This document shows positions 8,059 through 14,660 of a DNA stretch of 17,229 nucleotides, one piece after another. Below the pieces are notes generated by a model. It saw only the letters and a list, made by a program, of their open reading frames with translations, was not told where the DNA came from and made no database searches. The position numbers and the translations under genes were made by a program. How positions within the stretch are numbered: the first letter of the stretch is position 1; each line of letters opens with the position of its first letter. The DNA is from Verrucomicrobiaceae bacterium UBA2429 (GTDB taxonomy: Bacteria; Verrucomicrobiota; Verrucomicrobiia; Verrucomicrobiales; Verrucomicrobiaceae), in contig DDQZ01000036.1 in the NCBI GenBank assembly GCA_002343505.1, forward strand, positions 1-17,229. The letters are read 5' to 3'.

Positions 8059-9501
8059 ATGAGCAAAAAAAGTGACTTCGGTCTGATCGGCCTCGCCGTC
8101 ATGGGCCAAAACCTCGTTCTCAACGTCGAAAGCCGCGGCTTCCAGGTCAGCGTCTATAACCGCACCACCAGCGTCACCGACGAATTCGTCGCCAAGCACC
8201 CCGGCAAGGCCCTCGTCGGCTGCCACACCCTGGAGGACTTTGTGCAAAGCCTCGCCCTCCCGCGCAAAATCCACATCATGGTGAAATCCACCGCCGTGAA
8301 GGACACCGACCGCGACGCCGTGGACGCCGTGATCGAGCAACTCATCCCCCTCCTCGACAAGGGCGACATCGTCATCGACGGCGGCAACAGCTTCTACCAG
8401 ACCACCGAGCGTCGTGACGCCTACCTCGCCGAAAAAGGCCTCCGCTTCATCGGTGCCGGCGTCTCCGGCGGTGAGGAAGGCGCCCGCAAAGGCCCCTCCA
8501 TCATGCCCGGCGGCCCTGCCAGCACCTGGGAGGTGATGAAGCCCATCTTTGAATCCATCGCCGCGAAGGTCGATGGCGAGCCCTGCGTCATCCACATCGG
8601 CCCCGGCGGTGCCGGTCACTACGTGAAGATGATCCACAACGGCATCGAATACGGCGACATGCAGCTCATCTGCGAAGCCTACAACATCTTCAAGCACGCC
8701 GGCTTCACCACCGACGAGATGGCCGCCATCTTCAATGAGTGGAACGAAGGCGACCTCCTCAGCTACCTCATCCAGATCTCCGGCAAGGCTTTGGAGCAAA
8801 AAGACCCCGAAACCGGCAAGCCCGTCGTCGAACTCATCGTCGATAAAGCCGGCCAGAAAGGCACCGGCCAGTGGACCCTGCTCAACGCCGCCGAAAACGC
8901 CGTCGTCATCAGCACCATCAACGCTGCCGTCGAAGCCCGCATCCTCTCCAGCCAGAAAAAGCAGCGCGTCATCGCCAGCAAGGAACTCACCGGCCCCGCC
9001 GTCAACATCACCACCGACAAGGCCGAGCTTGTGAAAAAGGTCCACGACGCCCTCTACGCCTCCAAGATCATCAGCTACGCCCAGGGTCTCGACCTCATCA
9101 AAACCATGGGCGAGAAGAAGAACTGGGGCCTCGACCTCGGCCGCATCGCAGCCATCTGGCGTGGCGGTTGCATCATCCGCGCCCGCTTCCTCAACCGCAT
9201 CACCGACGCCTACCGCACCAATCCGCAGCTCGCCAACCTCATGCTCGACCCGTTCTTCAAGGACGTGCTCAGCAAGACCCAGCAGAGCTGGCGCGAAGTG
9301 GTCAGCATCGCCACCCTCAACGGCATCCCGGTCCCTGCCTTCAGCGCCTCCCTCGGCTACTACGACAGCTACCGCGCCGAACGCCTCCCCGCCAACCTCC
9401 TCCAAGCCCAGCGCGACTTCTTCGGCGCCCACACCTACGAGCGCCTCGACAAACCCGAAGGCCAGTTCTTCCACACGGAGTGGCCGGAGGTGATCGGCTG
9501 A
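8059..9501 (+). CDS. gnd: 6-phosphogluconate dehydrogenase, decarboxylating (NADP type)
   Basis: A 480-residue enzyme of the oxidative pentose phosphate pathway: 6-phosphogluconate + NADP to ribulose 5-phosphate + CO2 + NADPH. The N-terminal Rossmann domain shows [15 protein letters not shown] and the NADP-selecting NRT (34-36). The substrate signature is [16 protein letters not shown] (137-152), and the catalytic pair is Lys190 and Glu197 in [16 protein letters not shown]. The C-terminal all-helical domain is complete and ends HTEWPEVIG; the length matches the long, dimeric form. The ATG at 8059 is chosen because it gives the usual short lead to the Rossmann fold. The last 75 codons occur again at 10283-10510. 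Codon use is strongly C-ending, as expected of a well-expressed gene. Confidence 0.97.
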   Translation: MSKKSDFGLIGLAVMGQNLVLNVESRGFQVSVYNRTTSVTDEFVAKHPGKALVGCHTLEDFVQSLALPRKIHIMVKSTAVKDTDRDAVDAVIEQLIPLLDKGDIVIDGGNSFYQTTERRDAYLAEKGLRFIGAGVSGGEEGARKGPSIMPGGPASTWEVMKPIFESIAAKVDGEPCVIHIGPGGAGHYVKMIHNGIEYGDMQLICEAYNIFKHAGFTTDEMAAIFNEWNEGDLLSYLIQISGKALEQKDPETGKPVVELIVDKAGQKGTGQWTLLNAAENAVVISTINAAVEARILSSQKKQRVIASKELTGPAVNITTDKAELVKKVHDALYASKIISYAQGLDLIKTMGEKKNWGLDLGRIAAIWRGGCIIRARFLNRITDAYRTNPQLANLMLDPFFKDVLSKTQQSWREVVSIATLNGIPVPAFSASLGYYDSYRAERLPANLLQAQRDFFGAHTYERLDKPEGQFFHTEWPEVIG

Positions 9502-9513
9502 TCCAAAAGGACC

Positions 9514-9531
9514 GCGGACACTCCTGTCCGC
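9514..9531. repeat. Small palindrome between gnd stop and terminator (REP-like)
   Basis: GCGGACA-CTCC-TGTCCGC, a perfect 7-bp stem with a 4-nt loop, 12 bp after the gnd stop codon and 19 bp before the terminator. Its place in the second copy of the gnd tail is taken by an unrelated palindrome (10520-10536), which suggests small mobile palindromic elements rather than part of the gene. Only one copy is in this window, so family status is inferred. Confidence 0.5.
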
Positions 9532-9550
9532 TGCATCAACTCAAAACAAA

Positions 9551-9580
9551 GGCGGCTGAGGCGACTCAGCCGCCTTCTTG
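9551..9580 (+). terminator. gnd terminator (GNRA-loop hairpin)
   Basis: Perfect 10-bp stem GGCGGCTGAG / CTCAGCCGCC closed by the tetraloop GCGA, preceded by A-rich sequence (AAAACAAA) and followed by TTCTTG. A rho-independent terminator for gnd; the A-rich left flank could let it work in both directions. A near copy follows the second gnd tail. Confidence 0.85.
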
Positions 9581-9612
9581 CATCTTGGATTCAGTCCGCT
9601 ATCCTCTGCCCC

Positions 9613-9837
9613 ATGCAAACCATCGCCCAGAAACCCGCGCGTGAAGGCTGGCAGGCCGTGAAATGCTCCAGCCTGGACGACATGCGGACGCAAAACATCC
9701 GCTTTTGGCAAAACGCGGGCGGTGCCGCCATCCGCAAGGCTGCATGGGAACTGGTCGTCGAAACCTGGCAGGCACAGCACCGCGATCCCGATGAACTCCG
9801 ATTTCAAAGACTTGCTCCGCCTGTTCGCCACACATGA
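9613..9837 (+). CDS. Small partner protein of the nucleotidyltransferase pair (putative antitoxin)
   Basis: A 74-residue soluble protein. The central SLDDMRTQNIRFWQNAGG followed by an amphipathic helix (KAAWELVVETW) and a terminal RFQRL block resembles the small proteins that precede AbiEii/MNT-type nucleotidyltransferase genes, where the usual pattern is a YWQ helix and a late LQR. It overlaps the downstream gene by 47 bp in another frame, which implies translational coupling. By position it would be the antitoxin or a DNA-binding partner; this role is inferred from organisation, not shown. The gene lies between the gnd terminator and the duplicated gnd tail. No clear ribosome binding site is visible. 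Confidence 0.65.
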   Translation: MQTIAQKPAREGWQAVKCSSLDDMRTQNIRFWQNAGGAAIRKAAWELVVETWQAQHRDPDELRFQRLAPPVRHT

Positions 9838-10240
9838 GGTGCGCTACCTCGTCGTGGGTGGTTATGCGGCCATGCATTACTCGCAGCCGCGCTTCACCAA
9901 AGACCTCGACCTTTGGCTGGAGCCATCCCAGGCAAACGCCGCCCGCGTGATGCGGGCTTTTCACGATTTTGGCATGCCTCTAATCGACGTGACAGCGCAT
10001 GATTTCGCGCAGGAGAGCTTTCAATACATGATCGGGCGCGCTCCCGTGCTCTTCGACTTCCTCACCTCGCTTCCGAAAATGCGTTTCGTGACCTGCTGGA
10101 AGAAACGGGTGACAGATGAAGAAGAAGGTTTCCCGATCCACTTTCTCAGCCGTGCCGATTTGATCCGGGCCAAGAAGCAAGCAGGCAGACCCCAGGACCT
10201 GGCCGATCTCGATGAGATTCGCCGTGCTCAAGCGGATTGA
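9791..10240 (+). CDS. MNT/AbiEii-like nucleotidyltransferase (putative toxin of a TA pair)
   Basis: A 149-residue protein of the DNA polymerase-beta-type nucleotidyltransferase fold. The signature hGG-x(n)-DxD is seen as VVGGYAAMHYSQPRFTKDLDLWLEP (Gly23-Gly24, Asp38, Asp40) with a third carboxylate, Asp89, in VLFDFLT. The C-terminal RADLIRAKKQAGRPQDLADLDEI is the usual end block of these small transferases. Relatives act as toxins that modify tRNA or other targets, or as antitoxin-like enzymes that modify a HEPN partner; which applies here is open. The ATG at 9791 is inside the upstream gene. The catalytic residues look intact. The gene sits in a cassette bounded by two copies of the gnd 3' end and appears horizontally acquired. 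Confidence 0.8.
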   Translation: MNSDFKDLLRLFATHEVRYLVVGGYAAMHYSQPRFTKDLDLWLEPSQANAARVMRAFHDFGMPLIDVTAHDFAQESFQYMIGRAPVLFDFLTSLPKMRFVTCWKKRVTDEEEGFPIHFLSRADLIRAKKQAGRPQDLADLDEIRRAQAD

Positions 10241-10282
10241 AAGGAATCGCGAGGTTCCGGTGGTCCCGTGTTCGCCTTCATC

Positions 10283-10510
10283 AAGACCCAGCAAAGCTGG
10301 CGCGAAGTGGTCAGCATCGCCACCCTCAACGGCATCCCCGTTCCTGCCTTCAGCGCCTCCCTCGGCTACTACGACAGCTACCGCGCCGAGCGCCTCCCCG
10401 CCAACCTCCTCCAAGCCCGGCGCGACTTCTTCGGCGCCCACACCTACGAGCGCCTCGACAAACCCGAAGGCCAGTTCTTCCACACGGAATGGCCGGAGGT
10501 GATCGGCTGA
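10283..10510 (+). pseudogene. gnd: Duplicated 3' end of gnd (75 codons, truncated)
   Basis: 228 bp aligning without gaps to 9274-9501, codons 406-480 plus stop of gnd, with 6 differences (about 97% identity). Five are synonymous and one changes Gln451 to Arg. Similarity stops abruptly at the 5' side (shared CA-C just before), where the NADP and substrate domains are missing, so no enzyme can be made. A GTG at 10268 opens the frame but its use would be accidental. It is followed by a copy of the gnd terminator. Interpreted as the remnant of a second gnd allele or the far end of an integration at the gnd 3' end. Confidence 0.93.
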
Positions 10511-10519
10511 CGTTTGCAG

Positions 10520-10536
10520 TTCGGGCTTTAGCCCGT
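10520..10536. repeat. Small palindrome CGGGCTTTAGCCCG after the gnd tail copy (REP-like)
   Basis: The stretch TTCGGGCTTTAGCCCGTT contains a short palindrome (CGGGCT / AGCCCG) between the truncated gnd stop and the second terminator. It differs wholly from the palindrome at the same place after the complete gnd, so this spacer has been exchanged or independently invaded. A single copy here, so membership in a genome-wide family is an inference. Confidence 0.5.
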
Positions 10537-10551
10537 TCTGGATCAATCCAA

Positions 10552-10579
10552 AGGCGGCTGAGGCAACTCAGCCGCTTTT
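10552..10579 (+). terminator. Copy of the gnd terminator
   Basis: Stem GCGGCTGAG / CTCAGCCGC with a GCAA tetraloop and a TTTT tail. It differs from the first copy mainly in the loop (GCAA for GCGA, both GNRA) and in the outer stem and tail. It should insulate the downstream methylase gene from transcription coming from the left. Confidence 0.85.
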
Positions 10580-10673
10580 CCATGCTCATTACCGTTTGTG
10601 CTTCTGCCACGCATAACGGAGGGAAACGGATATCGAACGGGTGCCTTGCTTCATTGAATCAAACGAGTTACCA

Positions 10674-13232
10674 ATGGCGGTCAATATGACTGAAACCTTC
10701 CGCAGCGAGCACCAAAAACGACTTTTTGACTCCGTTGTCAGCAGAGTCGGGGAGCTTGGTTATCGGGGCAGACTTTGCGAGAAGGGGTACGAGTTCTCGG
10801 ATTGGTTCGGTGGTTCCGGGGAGCGAATCCGCATCCCTGCGGCAACCTTTGCGAGACAGCCTGCCGACTATGATTCGGCGTGTGTGGCGGTGTTTCTTCA
10901 AAATGGCGGCGGCCCACCGCTGCGCTACCGCTCCCTTGGTGCTCCTTTCGGCATCGAAGTGCAGGAAGATGGCATCGTGCCATGGACGATTGGCCGTGAT
11001 GCGGCAACGACCCGAGCTCCCATCGGCAGGATTCCGGCGGATGCGCTGGATCGCTTCTTCGCGTCGATCCAGAGAAAATGGAGCCCCCCTGAAGTGCTTC
11101 GTGCCAAGAACATTGGGTCGGGCGTGACGCCAGCGGAGATCGATTGGATCGACATCGGGCTGATTCCCGCTCTCGAAGGCGAGATCAGTGGCAAACTCGA
11201 CGGCCTGCTCACCCGGGCGCTTTCTGCGGGCCAACTCGCTTATCAAAGCGCGACCGGAAACGTGCCTGATACTGAGCAACTTTATCGCCTCGTTTTCCGA
11301 CTCCTTGCCGGAAAGGTCTTCCATGACCGCAAGGTGAAGGACTTTCGTCATCTTGATGCGAATCAAGACGCCCGTGAGGTCCTCCGCACGGTCTGCGACT
11401 ACTATCAGGAGCTGAACAACTACCTCGCTAATCGTGAGGCGCAGCAGGCCGTGGCATCTGCATTGTGGACGGGACTGAGCTTTCAAAACCTCTCCGTCGA
11501 TGCGCTGGCCTTCGTGTATGAAAACACGTTGGTGGACGACAACCTGCGGCGCGACAACGGCATTCACAGCACGCCGCATCGCATCGCCCGCTACATCGTG
11601 GAGAAACTGCCCTTCGAGAGCATTCCTGAAAGTGATCGCGTCGTGGTCGAGCCGTGCTCAGGCCATGGTGTGTTCCTGGTCGCGGCGCTCAAGCGGATGC
11701 GTGATCTTCTTGATCCCGATTGGGATGCAAAAAAGCGGCATCGCTATTTCGCGGAGAGGTTGCTGGGTTTTGAGCGTGACCCATTCGCCCGCGAGGTCAG
11801 CAAGCTCTGCCTGACGCTGGCCGACTTCCCCAATCCGAACGGCTGGAATCTGGAGAAGGCCGATGTTTTCAGTTCCCGGAAACTCGGCGAGGCGCTTGGC
11901 AAGGCACGGATTGTTCTGTGCAATCCACCGTTCGAGGAGTTCAGCAAGGATGAGCGTGCTCAGTACGGCACCGCTGTTGGCTCCCTCAAGCCGCTTGAAG
12001 TCTTGCGACGCGTGCTGCGTGACACGGCGCCGAACGCCTGCCTCGGCTTCGTGCTTCCTCGCACGATGATTGATGGGCAAAGCTACCGTGAAGTCCGCGG
12101 TGAACTGGCTCGTCGCTATGGCCGCCTTGATCTGGTCACCTTGCCGGATCGCGTGTTCCGCCACGCCGATGTTGAAACCGTGCTCATGCTCGCATCGGGA
12201 GCCGCAGGTGAACGAGTCACCGTTCACTTCGGTGAAGTGACAAAGACAGCCTTGCCAGGGTTCTATGATCGTGGGGTGTTTGCGCGGGAAGACACTGGTG
12301 TGGTTTCATCTGATGACGCCGAGAAGGCCGGGTTTCATATTCCCGAACTGCAATCCGTTTGGGACCACCTGGATCATCTGCCAAAGCTTGGCTCGGTGGT
12401 TGAAATTCATCGTGGAGTGGAGTGGCGGCCTCCGTTTGATGAGAAGAAGTATATTTCAGTCAAGGAGAAGAAGGGATGGTGGAGAGGACTTCGAAATGTT
12501 CAGGAAGGCTTCGAATCATACTCACCTCCGACAGCAGTTTGGCTCAATCCAGATCCAGAGCACCGCCTCTATGACGCATGGAGTCGTCCATGGTCCAAGC
12601 CCAAAGTGATCGCCAATGCCGCAACAAAAGCTCGTGGCGCATGGCGACTCGCCGCTGCGCCTGATGACACAGGGTTGGTCTGCACCCAACGCTATCATTG
12701 TCTTTGGCCCAAGAATAGCTGGAGCATCAAGGCGCTCTCAGCCCTGCTGAATTCGCCCGTAGTATCCGCATTCATCGCCTGTCGCGAAGGCAAACGCGAT
12801 GTTCGCAAGCAAACGCTCCTCGCCTGTCCCATTCCTCGACTCTCTCCAAGTGAAATGGTTACGCTTGATGGGTTGGTGGGCGCCTACATGGCCGTGATGA
12901 ATGAAGGCTCCGAGAGTCGCCTGGAATTGTGGGGCGGAGGAACCTGGGAGTCGCGGGCGAAGCGCATCCTGCTCGAAATGGATGCCCTTCTGCTTCGGGC
13001 CTATGGGCTGCCTCCATGGCTTGAGCGCCGCCTGCTGGATTTCTTCAAGGGCGAGGCACGTCCCGTGCCCTTTGCCTTCGGCGACTACTACCCGCCGGAC
13101 TTTGCACCGAACATTCCCCTGCGGGTGTTGATCTCCCAAACGTTTCAGGCCAGCACCGCCACGAAGATTCTGCCGCGTTTGCCGCGTTTGAAGGACGAAG
13201 CCCTTAGCGCTGCCTTGGAGGAGGTTGGATAA
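10674..13232 (+). CDS. N6-adenine DNA methylase with C-terminal target-recognition region
   Basis: An 852-residue DNA methyltransferase. The N-terminal third (1-290) is unrecognised, containing YDSACVAVFLQNGG and a helical stretch. A substrate/AdoMet lead-in GIHSTPHRIARYIVEKL (296-312) precedes motif I VEPCSGHGVFL (325-335) and motif IV NPPF (417-420), the order and form of the gamma-class N6-adenine methylases found in type I, type IIG and BREX-type enzymes. The C-terminal half (about 560-850) would recognise the DNA site. I see no PD-(D/E)XK nuclease or helicase motif, so cutting is not predicted in this polypeptide. The ATG at 10674 is preferred to a GTG at 10641; an ATG at 10686 is possible. 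The PIN gene starts 3 bp after the stop. Codon use is less C-biased than in the flanking genes, in keeping with acquisition. Confidence 0.85.
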   Translation: MAVNMTETFRSEHQKRLFDSVVSRVGELGYRGRLCEKGYEFSDWFGGSGERIRIPAATFARQPADYDSACVAVFLQNGGGPPLRYRSLGAPFGIEVQEDGIVPWTIGRDAATTRAPIGRIPADALDRFFASIQRKWSPPEVLRAKNIGSGVTPAEIDWIDIGLIPALEGEISGKLDGLLTRALSAGQLAYQSATGNVPDTEQLYRLVFRLLAGKVFHDRKVKDFRHLDANQDAREVLRTVCDYYQELNNYLANREAQQAVASALWTGLSFQNLSVDALAFVYENTLVDDNLRRDNGIHSTPHRIARYIVEKLPFESIPESDRVVVEPCSGHGVFLVAALKRMRDLLDPDWDAKKRHRYFAERLLGFERDPFAREVSKLCLTLADFPNPNGWNLEKADVFSSRKLGEALGKARIVLCNPPFEEFSKDERAQYGTAVGSLKPLEVLRRVLRDTAPNACLGFVLPRTMIDGQSYREVRGELARRYGRLDLVTLPDRVFRHADVETVLMLASGAAGERVTVHFGEVTKTALPGFYDRGVFAREDTGVVSSDDAEKAGFHIPELQSVWDHLDHLPKLGSVVEIHRGVEWRPPFDEKKYISVKEKKGWWRGLRNVQEGFESYSPPTAVWLNPDPEHRLYDAWSRPWSKPKVIANAATKARGAWRLAAAPDDTGLVCTQRYHCLWPKNSWSIKALSALLNSPVVSAFIACREGKRDVRKQTLLACPIPRLSPSEMVTLDGLVGAYMAVMNEGSESRLELWGGGTWESRAKRILLEMDALLLRAYGLPPWLERRLLDFFKGEARPVPFAFGDYYPPDFAPNIPLRVLISQTFQASTATKILPRLPRLKDEALSAALEEVG

Positions 13233-13235
13233 GCC

Positions 13236-13784
13236 ATGGCCGACGCTTACCTGCTCGATACCAACACCATCTGTGCGCTGGCCGATGCGACTCGCAGCAC
13301 GCATGAATCTGCGGTACACAGACTCCAACAGGCAAGAGATTTTGTCCTTCTCCCGTCGCCAGCGGTGGGTGAAATCGAGTTCGGCATGGCCAAGGCTCCG
13401 AATGTGAAGCCGGACAAGCGGCAGATCCTGCGAGACTTCATCGCTGACTTCAATCAACTGCCCTTCGACGAATTTTGCGTTCAACCCTACGCTCTCGTGC
13501 GGGCCGAACTTTGGCTCGCCCACGGAACACCCAAAACTCGGACGGGAAGCCACAAAGAACATCATCCCGAGGAACTGATGGACAAGGTGACCGGGGTCGA
13601 ACTCGGCATCGACGAGCCTGACTTGATGATCGCCAGCATCGCGATGGCCCAGAACTTGGTGCTGGTCACTGATGATCGAAATGCCGGGATGGCTCGCGTC
13701 AAGCAAGCCGCCGACGCGGTTTTTCACAAGGGCATCTTCCCCGTCCAATTGCGTGTGGAGAACTGGCTGGGAACCTTTGTTTGA
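13236..13784 (+). CDS. PIN-domain nuclease (VapC-like, enlarged) coupled to the methylase
   Basis: A 182-residue PIN-domain protein, predicted Mg-dependent RNase or nuclease. The acidic active-site residues are present in order: Asp8 (YLLDTNTICAL), Glu46 (AVGEIEFG), Asp129 (DEPDLMIASIA) and Asp146 (LVLVTDDRN). At 182 residues it is longer than a usual VapC (about 130), with an additional Lys/His/Glu-rich segment near residues 97-122. No antitoxin gene stands next to it: upstream, after 3 bp, is the DNA methylase, and downstream there is the repeat array. It could be a VapC toxin whose antitoxin is elsewhere, or an effector working with the methylase. The start ATG follows the methylase TAA so closely that translational coupling is likely. 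Confidence 0.85.
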   Translation: MADAYLLDTNTICALADATRSTHESAVHRLQQARDFVLLPSPAVGEIEFGMAKAPNVKPDKRQILRDFIADFNQLPFDEFCVQPYALVRAELWLAHGTPKTRTGSHKEHHPEELMDKVTGVELGIDEPDLMIASIAMAQNLVLVTDDRNAGMARVKQAADAVFHKGIFPVQLRVENWLGTFV

Positions 13785-13843
13785 GGGTTGGCTGGAGGCA
13801 TCGAATTTGGGTGTCACCACCCTTGCACTGCGATGACCTAGCT

Positions 13844-13966
13844 CAGGGCTCTGGCATTGAGGGATCTGATGTGGAATTCCATGTCCAGGGCTCTGGAGTC
13901 CTCCGTTTCCAGAGCCTTTGAGAAAGAAGAACTGACTGCATCGTCTGCCCTGCCCTCAGCTGACCG
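13844..13966. repeat. Upstream, more degenerate part of the 42-bp-period array
   Basis: CAGGGCTCTGG occurs at 13844 and again at 13886, exactly 42 bp apart, matching the period of the array to the right. On the plus strand the frame reads SRALESS...SRAFE. Beyond this the unit-to-unit similarity is weak, so this could be an older part of the same array or a separate repeat type that shares its period. Confidence 0.5.
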
Positions 13967-14273
13967 TCCTGCGCGGCCAAAGCCGCCTCCCGATTCTAGA
14001 GCCAATAGTTTTCTGGAGGGAAAGGAAGGTCCGGAGGGCTTGGAAAACTCTTTTCTGGAGCTGGGGGAGACTCCTTTGGCCTCAGAAAACTCTTTTTTCT
14101 AGAATGACCGCCTGACCTTGGCTGCGGACGACTCTTTTCCGCACCCCGGACACCTTCCCCACCCCTGGCAAAACTCTTTTCCGAGGGTCGGGGAGATGGA
14201 CCTGGTACTGGAAAACTCTTTTCCAGCCTCGGAGGAGACTCCCCTGGGTGCGGAAAACTCTTTTCCAGCCTGA
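13857..14273 (+). pseudogene. Open frame through the 42-bp repeats with one internal TAG; coding status uncertain
   Basis: From a TTG at 13857 the plus frame is open to a TAG at 14100-14102 and, past it, to a TGA at 14271-14273. Because 42 bp is 14 codons, each repeat gives a 14-residue unit with consensus ENSF-P-x3-E-x-PL-x2. The opposite strand (14374 down to 13838) is also open apart from a TAG formed by the same CTAG, and gives units of GKEFS-x2-R-x2-S-P-x2. Either frame could be a decayed repeat-protein gene, or both may be open merely because a stop-free 42-bp unit was multiplied. There is no good start codon or ribosome site. I lean to a DNA-level repeat. Confidence 0.3.
13999..14270. 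repeat. Tandem array of 42-bp units with palindromic GGAAAACTCTTTTCC cores
   Basis: Seven cores whose TTTT tracts begin at 14009, 14051, 14093, 14135, 14177, 14219 and 14261, that is at exactly 42-bp steps. The core is palindromic, GGAAAA-CTC-TTTTCC; the best copy (14208-14226) has 8-bp arms CTGGAAAA/TTTTCCAG. The first core is degenerate (left arm lost) and the fourth has GGACGA in the left arm. Between cores the sequence is variable, but GAGACTCC recurs at the same phase in at least two units. 42 bp equals four turns of B-DNA and 14 codons. No unit is identical to another, so the array is old or diverging under constraint on core and spacing. Confidence 0.9.
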
Positions 14274-14302
14274 GCCTTCTTCGTTTTCACGGACGGCAAA
14301 AG

Positions 14303-14398
14303 TTGGGTAAACAACCCAAAGCCGAACATGAACAAGACAACGACACCAAGACGCTCGTACGACGAGCAGTTCAAGCGCGACGCCGTCGCGCTGCTTCT
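14303..14398 (+). mobile_element. Fragment of an IS3-like element: leader hairpin and transposase OrfA start
   Basis: An ATG at 14328 starts MNKTTTPRRSYDEQFKRDAVALL, which resembles the N-terminus of IS3/IS911-type OrfA transposase (helix-turn-helix, pattern RRSYxExFKRDAVxL). After about 23 codons the resemblance ends at once (near 14395), and the expected helix-turn-helix continuation and OrfB are absent. A hairpin TTGGGT-AAACA-ACCCAA (14303-14319) lies in front of the start. This is a non-functional remnant directly beside the 42-bp array; the frame runs on by chance to 14519. Confidence 0.55.
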
Positions 14399-14660
14399 AA
14401 TACCTCATTGTGTTGAACTTCCTCGCCTCAGTGACCCGATGAAAAACATCACCTGCTTTACTGTTTGCTGGCTGCTTCTGAGGTGGACCACGGAGCCGCA
14501 CCATCATGTTCAGGGATGAACTGACGCGCGGTTCCGCACCGGTTCGGGTGCGTGACGGCAACAGATGATGACGCGCTGCAGAACTCTGGGCCGGGGGGGG
14601 CTGGCCTTCACCGCCTTCCTGCTTGACCTCCACGAGTTTCACAGCCTACGCTCATGGGTT
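14399..14660. other. Intergenic stretch without a recognised gene
   Basis: About 260 bp between the transposase fragment and the DUF1080 gene. It has a short hairpin CGCACC-GGTTCG-GGTGCG (14535-14552) and a run of eight G (14593-14600). An ATG at 14440 gives a 26-codon hydrophobic-start frame (MKNITCFTVCWLLL) that I do not count as a gene. The promoter of the DUF1080 gene must lie here, but no clear -35/-10 pair stands out. Confidence 0.5.

Noticed and set aside
7903..9474. 763-codon minus-strand frame extending upstream of the SOD start through gnd
   Set aside because: The extra 520 codons are antisense to an intact gnd; the SOD begins with its own Tat leader at 7902.
10268..10510. Independent 80-residue gene
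   Set aside because: It is the C-terminal end of gnd without catalytic domains; the apparent start codon is upstream of the similarity and probably accidental.
10674..13784. BREX, DISARM or type I restriction locus
   Set aside because: Only a methylase and a PIN protein are present; no PglZ, helicase, HsdR or HsdS gene is next to them.
13999..14270. CRISPR array
   Set aside because: The conserved core is only about 10-15 bp, palindromic and imperfect, spacers are partly similar to each other, and no cas gene is present.
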